Source: Fasciolopsis buskii
Taxonomy: Eukaryota; Platyhelminthes; Trematoda; Plagiorchiida; Fasciolidae
NCBI GenBank assembly: GCA_008360955.1
Contig: LUCM01002832.1
Location: 1 to 64,000 of the forward strand
Length of the DNA: 64,000 nt
Reading direction: 5' to 3'
The stretch's first letter is position 1. The number at the start of each line of letters is the position of its first letter. The notes beneath the pieces were generated by a model that saw only the letters and a program-made list of their open reading frames with translations, did not search any database and was not told where the DNA came from. The translations under genes and the position numbers were made by a program. This document shows positions 53,363-61,021 of this stretch, piece after piece.

Positions 53363-54669
53363 CACCACAACTCTCTTCCCCACCCACATTTTTATCGGAC
53401 TATTTCAATCCTTCCTAAAGTGAATTTTTTTCTAGATATATAATGATGTAATGCCATGGGTATGAATCACTTAGAACGAGTTTGCTTGCCAACTTTTGTT
53501 TTCTCACTGTGCTCAGTGGGAATTTTCAAGGCATATGAAAGTCGTTTCGGGATCAGTCTATCGTGTTTGGCTACATCCAGGGTTTTCAACGTATTTAAAA
53601 CAGAATCAAAGGCAATCGATCAGACTGCTTTGCAACTGTTTTCTAATCAATTATTGACAAGAAAATTAACTACCAGAAGTTTTATTGCTCCAGCAACAAC
53701 GAGTTCTGCTGTCGCAGCATTTCACATTTCAGATCAATCTGCTGTTTGGGCCAAGCAACAGAATTCTGCGTGTAAACCATTTGTCATGTTAGGCAGACGA
53801 GTAAACTTTCCTTGTGACCTATAAATCTCATTCGCGTTACTGAGAAACACAACACTATGACATTTCAACGGCAGCACATTATGTATGTATAGGTCTAAAA
53901 ATTATTCTCGATGTAGCGATAGGCGTCCATAAGGATGTTTTCGTACGCCACATAGAAAATTTCGTAATTTTTAAAATTTGACAGCGTTCTTACAGTTATA
54001 AAGTTCCTCTTATTTTAGCCGCAAAATATTTGCTCACATATACGAATTTTTACCAATCTCCGATGAAAGTTAAGCGCGTTCTGCCTATCTGCAAACCTGT
54101 AAACCGTGTCCAAACTCCAAGTAATTGATCATATCAACTTGTTTTTCATTTTGTTTTATTTTACTCCCTTTTTCGAATGCCAAAACAAAACAGGGTTTTC
54201 AGAATGGGGTCTATGTTTAGCCAAAGGCTGATAAATAGAAGAAGTGTCCGGTGGGGAAAAGACAGGGACCTGCCACACTCGCAGTAATATGTCACGACGG
54301 TGACCAAGTGCTTATAGTCGGACCGGGGGGAAATTTGCCAATCCGGAAATAATCTCAAGGGTCTTTCCTGATTCTATTATTTCTCGGAGCCAGAAATGCA
54401 TGTACTTGGGTGCAATCAGCTATCCGTTTACGTTCAGTGTAAATTTGGAGGCAGCGATTTTCAAATCTTGACTGACCAATCTGAAATCCAAATAACTTTA
54501 AACAATCGGTTTAGCCTTCTTTTTGTATTAAATTACCCCTACAGCTCACTCGACGATTTCTCCAAACATTATCGCTCCCTTGTCATTCATTTGATCAATC
54601 CGTGCTAGCAACAGTAGGACAACCGGATTTGTCAATCAGGACACAAAAACGTGCGCATTGATAAATCTA

Positions 54670-55153
54670 TTTCATGGAATAATTCACCATGTGATATCAT
54701 CGCTCAACTCACCATACAGAAACCATGGAAGCACTGTACAGCTGTTTCATCCTTGTTAGGAATCATCAGCAGTGCATATCCTAAAATGTACCAATTAATC
54801 AAGCTTTGTAGGTCATATCGAAAGCCTTCGTCGTACTTAGGCTACCTGCAGAGAAGTAATCTATCAGTAGGAGTAGGGGTCGATCGCTGTGAGCTAGCGG
54901 ACAGTAACCGTGCAACTCAGTGACGGATAGGTGCAACATCATGTGGTCAAGTTCAACAAACCGTTCAGAGCCTGCCCGGTAGCGTAATGGCTAAGGCGTT
55001 CGACTCACAATCGTTCGTCCCGAGTTCGCGTACCCGTTCGGGCGCGGTGGATATGCACTGCTGATTCCTAACAAGGATGAAACAGCTGTACAGTGCTTCC
55101 ATGGTTTTTTATGGTGAGTTGAGCAATGATATCACATGTTGAACTATTTCATG
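54670..55153 (+). mobile_element. Foldback element with tRNA-like core (copy 1, best preserved)
   Basis: 484-bp element. The left end (54670-54781) and the right end (55049-55153) are inverted copies of about 105-112 bp and about 90% identical by eye, both containing the block CCATGGAAGCACTGTACAGC. The centre holds a tRNA-like stretch (54974-55043) with box A-like TAGCGTAATGGCTAAGG and box B-like GAGTTCGCGTACC, and acceptor-like ends GCCCGGT/TTCGGGC. So the element combines MITE-like terminal repeats with a Pol III-type promoter segment. Related copies occur at 20.3, 18.5 and 22.4 kb. No clear target-site duplication was recognised. Confidence 0.75.
54974..55043 (+). other. tRNA-like core (degenerate) of foldback element
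   Basis: The acceptor-like ends pair for 5-6 positions and the A and B boxes are recognisable. The T arm is two bases too long and the anticodon arm is not well paired, so this is tRNA-derived sequence and not a working tRNA gene. Confidence 0.5.
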
Positions 55154-56582
55154 TAAACATTCAATCTCCTACTACTAAAATGTATCTATTTCAATCAAAC
55201 GCCAAAGATGCAAACTATCAAATGAGAACCGGATTGGCCAAATCCCAAAATGTTTACCAGGTTTGTCACCATATTCACCCAAGTGCAGCTTTTTGGCTAG
55301 TCCTGCGAAATCGAAGATTCATTTTTAACCGGTTTAATAAGGTGCTGCTAATGAAAGGAACTACATTCGTACTTTGCACGACTAGTAACTGACGATTCGC
55401 AATGTGTATCCAGTTTGGGGTTAGCCAATGAGCTTTTAATATAACCATACATTGACTGTTCTCATATTTCAGCACGATTTCACATTCGAATATAAACAAC
55501 CAGGTTGCGATTGGACGGATTGCTTGGATCTCTGCAGGACAGGGTTCTCTAATGTTTGTGCAAGTTTTGGCAGTTTTAAATTATCCTAGTCTGGCAGACT
55601 AGAGTGAGCGACTCAGTTGTTCTCACAGCACCCGACACATGGGCTAAAACAGCGTGGACCAAACTGCTGACAGTACTTGTGTATGAGATGTGTGTGTGTG
55701 TATACATGAAAAATACGATCCCCCTCTAATTTTCGTGTTTTTGTAGTCGTTCTCACTCCGTCAAATGGTGACACCTAGTTATTGAGTCATGCACTTTCTT
55801 CTAATGATAACAAAGCAGCCACTGCGAACTGTCTTCTTCGAACCCCAGGAAACTCAGCAAAGTGAAACGTTCGTCGGGGATAGTTGATCACTTGACACTT
55901 AATATTTTCTTCCCCTAGTACCAACTTATTTTTTTATTCAAGATACAGCTTAGATAAAAATACCTAGCCTCCATTTCTATGAAAAAAGATCAGAGCGCAG
56001 TAATGTTTACCCAAGTATTTTATACAAGTTGGAAAATTAGACGTTGACACCAGCTAAATGCAAGTAATTATTTGTGAAAAATTAGTTAAACAACACTTCC
56101 GGTATAGATTTAACTGGAAAAAAGCAAGCGATTTCCACTTTAAACAAGAGACGTCAAGGTCCGCATATCAAAATAGCATCAGTATTTGGAACGCTAAAAG
56201 GTTGTAATTTGCCGTTCGCCGTTGACTTATGTGAAACAAAGTTTACCCGCGGCTATCTATGAATATATCGGATAAGATCTCCCTCGTTTTGAAGAAAAAG
56301 ACAAATTTTAAACCAACAGATAAAGGTTAAAGTAGCTAACACGTTATGATGGAATACGTGATACGATAAATGGGTCTCATAGTCAACTAACAAGTTGTTG
56401 TTAGTAATGGAAACCCAGAATGAGAAAAAATAGTACGGTTGGTATACTATCCTAATCAACGAAGAGAAGGGTATTCGTCGCATTTCGCTATAGCCGGTCT
56501 TGCATGCAGAAGATTGAAAGCACCCTTGAATCCTTAAGTAAAGTAATATAAACAAGTAGGAAGTGTTTCACGCGGCACTTAC

Positions 56583-56710
56583 TCGCTTACATCCCGAACA
56601 ATTGGACTGAAACATACGGGACCGGCCAAGTGGAGCACATCAAAACTGCGCCGGTAAGCTTCCAGGACTCCTGCCATGCCTTTGCAGAAGTAGTTGTTTG
56701 CGTCACCGCT
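56583..56710 (-). CDS. CPNE: Copine exon: central vWA domain (GVLEAYR motif)
   Basis: The exon starts after a tgcttttgcag acceptor in phase 0 and ends in phase 2 at a perfect GTAAGT donor. It encodes 42 full codons, including FCKGMAGVLEAYRRSF and LAGPVCFSPIVRDVS. Family members have C-x-G-I-x-G-V-x-E-A-Y followed by LYGPTNFxP, so the assignment is clear. The residue pair normally Thr-Asn in GPTNF is Val-Cys here; in copines this Thr is the expected MIDAS metal ligand, so metal binding may be altered. A second acceptor two bases downstream (cag-ag) would remove one Ser and change the phase needed from the preceding exon. An earlier GTAAGC donor exists at 56590, but using it would break the phase with the next exon; the GTAAGT site gives the family spacing of 18 residues to YYVLL. 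Confidence 0.9.
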
Positions 56711-57447
56711 CTGCAAAAGCAGACAATGTACCAGAATTTTTTGAGAACTCACAATTATGTTAAGCAAGAAATCAATTGATTGTTGAGCAGATTTAGGTTT
56801 CCTGATTATGTGCACTTTTACAAACTCTGTTCCCCATCGCTAACGGATAGTTTTACCATTGCCACTTGGCTTAGTACAATTCAGCGGTGCATTGGCACGT
56901 TCAGGCTTAAGGTGTGGATAAAGCCACAAGTACGTGGACCTAGATGTTTCAACAAAGCCATCGGTGACAAAGCAGTTTCAGTTTACTTTACTGAACAGTA
57001 TGTTTTAAATTCGGACAGTCCATTAAGGATGATGTCTGTTATCTGGATATAATGAGTGCATGACGTTGATAATTATCGTCCAGCGTCGATCAAATCATAC
57101 AAAATAAAGCCGTTTGTTAGTAAACAGCGTTTAACCCAAAGGCACATAAAATGCTTAGCCTTACAGTCATCTTGCGTCTTCTGTTAGCGTCAGTGTGATT
57201 CACTACATTATACTGCAATCTTTCACTGTGATTCAACTTTACGCGAAAAAAACCGACTGCAAGCCGTGCTCAGTATACTTAACGTCTGACGAAAATAGCT
57301 CACTTGGAAATGATGGACTTTTGCTTGGTTTTCGATGCAACGCACCCAAACTTTATAGAATGTTTCAGATGAGTGATGATAATTTGGCGAAAATAGTTAT
57401 TATGCCCATCTACAAAAAGTTGCTAAGGTTTGTTTTATTTAGACAAT

Positions 57448-57492
57448 GAGTCTGTCAGCCAGTCAGTCTGTCAGTCAGTCTGTCAGTCACAC
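57448..57492 (+). repeat. (GTCA/GTCT)n microsatellite
   Basis: Tandem GTCAGTCTGTCAGTCA-type tetranucleotide units over about 45 bp, in the intron upstream of the GVLEAYR exon. Confidence 0.9.
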
Positions 57493-57705
57493 ACCACAGC
57501 AGCCACTCTGTCCACAAAATGACTTCTGATGCTGAAATATATCGCATTTCAAGGAATTTTCCCCCTTTTTTCTACAGTCATTTATTTTTCTGCTGCTGAA
57601 TTCAGTAGTTGCTTGCTGCAGATCACAAATGAAGTTGTTAGCCGGCCCAGTTGAATTACAATAAGCATGTTCGGATGTGGTAGTCTGTATATTGTGCAGA
57701 TTCAC

Positions 57706-57806
57706 AGATTCGGCCTTGTTGGGAAAATTTCTGGTAAAGTTTTCAGCACAATTGTTTACGCAGACGGGTTGCGCAACTTCGGTATCACAGTCCACAACGA
57801 AACCAG
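57706..57806 (-). CDS. Exon-like open stretch just upstream of GVLEAYR exon (tentative)
   Basis: A good acceptor (gttcaatttaactttag) opens a frame that stays open for over 200 bases and has coding-like composition. It includes GFVVDCDTEVAQPVC and NNCAENFTRNFPNKAES. Possible donors are GTAAAC at 57759 and GTGAAT at 57705; either could join in phase to the exon at 56710. ENFTRNF could match the copine H-x-F-x-L-N-F segment, which belongs immediately upstream of the C-x-G-x-x-G-V-L-E-A-Y exon. The similarity is weak compared with the other exons, so this is a position-based suggestion. Confidence 0.27.
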
Positions 57807-57939
57807 CTAAAGTTAAATTGAACAAATCAAATAAATTCAACGAATTTCTCTATTTTTTCTTTGATTTACACCAGCTTCTAGGGAAAGGTGACGAAAAACG
57901 AAAATAAGATTTTTCCACAGCCTAGTTTTCATGTTTAAC

Positions 57940-58029
57940 TATTTGATTGTACTCGCTGTTGAAGTACTTGACGTGAATCACCGGTTGAAATTCTCGCATC
58001 ATATGAGGGATGAAAGAGATGACTATTGA
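57940..58029 (-). CDS. Exon-like open stretch upstream of vWA exons (tentative)
   Basis: A very strong acceptor (tttttttcttttccag) precedes an open frame that could encode SIVISFIPHMMREFQPVIH followed by VKYFNSEYNQI, ending at a weak GTTAAA donor. The pattern F-I-P-x-x-x-R-E-F-x-x-V-I roughly recalls the copine stretch Y-I-x-P-x-x-x-N-E-Y-x-x-A-I that precedes the GFGA motif. It lies on the correct strand between the possible C2 exon and the GVLEAYR exon. I could not build a phase-consistent join to the 57.8-kb stretch and the 56.7-kb exon that also keeps the family length. It may be a real exon or a cryptic site. Confidence 0.28.
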
Positions 58030-58299
58030 CTGGAAAAGAAAAAAATAAACGAAACACAAAGCTATCAACTGCTCGTTGATGTCGAAATGGTTGCGTGGGT
58101 TCGACTGATCGGAGTAATGGACGCATGTATCAAAACAAAATGGAAAGATATTCACGTGCTTTTGTATACAAAAGTTAGGGGCGCAAAGCTCACCTGGCAA
58201 CATTTAATTTATTTCATATTTGAGTTAATGGTCTCGATATCTTAACCTGGTTAGCCCGAGTAAGAGTTACCGAGAGAACTGGCTCAGTAACTTATTTAC

Positions 58300-60154
58300 T
58301 TGGACTATCCGGCGTACCATGTAGACGAATGGATGCAATCTTTCAAGGGAATACCCAGTGACATGGATCTAGACTTTCTCGGATCGTATACATTTCACAA
58401 CTCGACAGGTACAATGAGTCAGATTGACCATATCGCAGTTAGATACCGTTGGCACGGTTCTGTCCAGAACTGTAGATCATACTGGACCACGTACGTCGAA
58501 TCGGATCATGCGTTAGTTTTAATGCGATTTTTGCTGCAGCTGAATAGCCATCGATGCAGGCCTCAAACCCGATTGGTTGTCGAACGTTTGACTGATTCTG
58601 CTGGTCGCAACAGCTGCGAACAGAAACTATCAGAGGGACTAAGAACTTCGACGAGCAGCAATGTAGACGAGCAGTGGGATCAAATTAAGCAGGCTATGCA
58701 TTTGGCAGCATATTTCGCCTGCGGTCCTAGATCTAGCATTCATCAAAGACACTGGATCTCTCAAGGGTCGCTGGGTCTAATGGAGCAAAAACGCGAGCTG
58801 CCTAACTGCAAGGAAGTGAATAAGATGCGTCGGCGGTTGCAGCGTCACTTGACGATAAGCCTGAAGAATGACCGTGAAAACTGGTGGGTTAAGGTAACCG
58901 AAGAGATGGAAGTGGCGTCCGCTTCAGGTAACAGTCAAAGACTGTTTAAGCTTATACGCGACAGCGTTGGGCGGCGAACTTCGGTTAGTGAAGTCGTGTG
59001 CGATAGTACTGGAGAGCTCATCCATGGTAGACAGGAAAGACTGGACCTTTGGGCAGAGCATTTCAAGGATCAGTTTAACTGGCCCTACGCTAACGTATTT
59101 GGTCTGAAGTCTGCATCTGCGAATCCTTGGGAGGTGTCACTTGATCCCCCAACGGAAGTGGAAGTGGAGTCGAATATTCGGCTTCTGAAGAGGAGAAAGG
59201 CAGCCGGTCCCGACGGCCTTCCCCCAGTTCTTTTCAAATTGGGTGCGGAAATGCTGGTGAGATCAATTACCTCCTTGCTTCATGATATTTGGAACGAGGA
59301 GCGTATCCCGCTATCGTGGGGTGAGTCACTGATTGTGCCCATCTTTAAGAAGGGTACACGGAGTGACTGCAGCAATCATCGTGGGATTAAGTTAATTCCG
59401 ATAGTTACTAATGTGTTAGCTTCGACAATGCTTCGCCGTTTGACATCGATTCGCGAGAGTGATATCCGCGAACAACAGGCCGGATTTCGGCCAGGTCGAG
59501 GTTGCATCGACCAAATATTCACTCTTCGACAGATAATTGAATCGCTCCACACGCACCGGCGCCCTACGATCGTAGTCTTCCTCGACTTGAAAGGTGCTTT
59601 CGACTCCGTGGATCGACCGGCACTACTCAGTGCTCTCTACCGGAAGGGTATGCCAACGAAGTTTGTGAACCTGTTGCGAGCATTGTACTCGCATGCCTAT
59701 GGTCGCGTTAGGGTATACGGTGAACTGTCACGTTCATTCGAAACGACTAGCGGCGTTCGACAAGGGTGTCCAATCTCTCCATTCTTGTTCAACTTCGTCA
59801 TGGACGAGGTGATGGAAGATGCTTTAGGAGGTCTCCGGGATGTAGGAGTCGAACTGGGAAGTGGAGGGAAACTATGCGACCTAGATTACGCAGACGACGT
59901 CATGTGCCTGTTCGAGTCTGCGGACCATGCACAACGGGCACTAGATAGACTGTCGAGATCGGTTGCTCGGTTCGGCATGTGCTTTGCACCTTCAAAGTGC
60001 AAAGTACTGTTACAGGACTGGACGACAGCAGCGCCGAACTTGATACTGGATGGAGAGGAGATAACAATGGTGGACCGTTTCACTTACCTTGGTAGCTGCG
60101 TGTCCAACGAAGGTAGCTCGGGAGTGGAGGTAAATGTGCGTATATCCAAGGCTC
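58300..60154 (+). CDS. Endonuclease/reverse transcriptase ORF, partial
   Basis: Open for about 618 codons up to the N run; the frame begins at a TTG only because the element is truncated, so no true start is present. Residues 45-75 hold the end of an AP-endonuclease-type domain (QIDHIAVRYRWHGS, then ESDHALV). The reverse transcriptase follows with recognisable blocks: KAAGPDGLPPVLFK near residue 300, IVPIFKKG near 345, EQQAGFRPGRGCIDQIFTLR near 390, the first catalytic Asp in FLDLKGAFDSVD near 427, GVRQGCPISPFLFN near 485, the catalytic LDYADD near 527 and FTYLGS near 594. No frameshift or stop is seen before the gap, suggesting a fairly recent insertion. The stretch after the gap, read in the same frame, is not recognisable protein, so the true stop is probably inside the N run. 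Confidence 0.88.
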
Positions 60155-60606
60155 NNNNNNNNNNNNNNNNNNNNNNNNNNNNNNNNNNNNNNNNNNNNNN
60201 NNNNNNNNNNNNNNNNNNNNNNNNNNNNNNNNNNNNNNNNNNNNNNNNNNNNNNNNNNNNNNNNNNNNNNNNNNNNNNNNNNNNNNNNNNNNNNNNNNNN
60301 NNNNNNNNNNNNNNNNNNNNNNNNNNNNNNNNNNNNNNNNNNNNNNNNNNNNNNNNNNNNNNNNNNNNNNNNNNNNNNNNNNNNNNNNNNNNNNNNNNNN
60401 NNNNNNNNNNNNNNNNNNNNNNNNNNNNNNNNNNNNNNNNNNNNNNNNNNNNNNNNNNNNNNNNNNNNNNNNNNNNNNNNNNNNNNNNNNNNNNNNNNNN
60501 NNNNNNNNNNNNNNNNNNNNNNNNNNNNNNNNNNNNNNNNNNNNNNNNNNNNNNNNNNNNNNNNNNNNNNNNNNNNNNNNNNNNNNNNNNNNNNNNNNNN
60601 NNNNNN
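60155..60606. other. Assembly gap (452 N)
   Basis: A run of N interrupts the retrotransposon just after the FTYLGS block. The missing part should include the thumb and C-terminal region of the ORF and its stop codon. Translations across the gap are meaningless. The gap probably reflects collapsed repeat copies in the assembly. Confidence 0.99.
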
Positions 60607-60742
60607 TGCAGCAGTATCTTATCTTTTCCCGCCTGTGTAGGTCCACTCCCTGTTCCCGTTGGATATTCACTCTTTTTATATAAACGTTTAACTCTGGGGA
60701 ACGGCAGCGGTCAGTGAGGCTTGCCTTGCTGTTTAACGCTGA

Positions 60743-60767
60743 ACGATGATGATGACGATGATGATGC
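60743..60767 (+). repeat. GAT/GAC simple repeat at 3' end of RTE-like element
   Basis: About eight trinucleotide units of GATGATGATGAC type follow the short 3' region after the gap. Short tandem repeats of this kind are common 3' termini of RTE-type elements and probably mark the element's end. Confidence 0.6.
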
Positions 60768-60787
60768 ATACATTTCACAGCCTGCGG

Positions 60788-61021
60788 TCAGTTTTTATGT
60801 TCTTCATCGGGGCGTGATAAACAAACCGGTTGTACACTTATGAGCAAACAATGAGCATAAAGGAAGTAGGACTGATAGTAGTCAATAAAGCCGGCTGATT
60901 GGACAGCTGTCAGTGTGAATGCAGTTCTCGCTAGCGTGGCAACAGCTGTATACGTTCGCGTGCGCTTGAATACCCTGGTCTGAATCAGATGCTTTTGATA
61001 AATTACTGGTGTTGTGGTCAC
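60788..61021 (-). other. Unclassified open frame next to the RTE-like 3' end
   Basis: 77 codons open on the minus strand, including ATLARTAFTLTAVQSAGF. Base composition is GC-richer than its surroundings, and it directly follows the retrotransposon's simple-repeat tail. I suspect repeat-derived sequence, perhaps an older element into which the RTE-like copy inserted, but no domain is recognised. Confidence 0.25.

Larger units (their letters stand above)
43353..56582 (-). other. CPNE: Copine intron (13230 bp)
   Basis: Bounded by a perfect GTAAGT donor and the caattcag acceptor. It holds the unassigned exon-like frame at 44.2-44.4 kb, the inverted repeat pair at 49.7/50.6 kb, the Penelope-like remnant and the best tRNA-cored foldback element. 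The segment 45.7-46.2 kb is somewhat GC-richer, without a recognised gene. Confidence 0.8.
6251..56710 (-). other. CPNE: Copine-family gene, 3' half (six supported exons)
   Basis: Gene span of the supported exons; the 5' part is upstream on the minus strand, beyond 56.7 kb and probably beyond the window. Copines carry two C2 domains, which bind phospholipid in a calcium-dependent way, followed by a vWA-like copine domain used for protein interactions. Exons are 56583-56710, 43250-43352, 37187-37244, 35746-35819, 22014-22121 and 6251-6832. All have AG acceptors and GT donors, and phases agree at every junction (2, 0, 1, 0, 0). The lengths sum to 1053 nt = 351 codons including stop. Introns are 13230, 6005, 1367, 13624 and 15181 bp. 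The order of copine motifs is colinear with the family: C-x-G-x-x-G-V-L-E-A-Y-R, YYVLLI, LPISIIVIGIGG, MEILD, RDNVQ|FV, VLAELP, YF. The model comes from reading the sequence; no transcript was seen. Confidence 0.88.
58288..60767 (+). mobile_element. 5'-truncated RTE-like non-LTR retrotransposon
   Basis: The element starts near 58.29 kb within the C-terminal end of its endonuclease domain; an in-frame stop at 58288 marks the edge of the open frame. It runs through an open reverse-transcriptase frame, a gap of N (60155-60606) and a short 3' region ending in a GAT/GAC simple repeat (60743-60767). 5' truncation and a simple-repeat 3' tail are usual for RTE-type elements copied by target-primed reverse transcription. 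It lies antisense to the copine gene, upstream of the vWA exons. The clade assignment rests on motif style (YADD, FTYLGS, fluke-like protein) and is an inference; CR1-like assignment is less likely but cannot be excluded without alignment. Confidence 0.8.

Noticed and set aside
60080..60778. Long frames running through the N gap on both strands
   Set aside because: The N run has no sequence, so the frames are artefacts of translating unknown bases.
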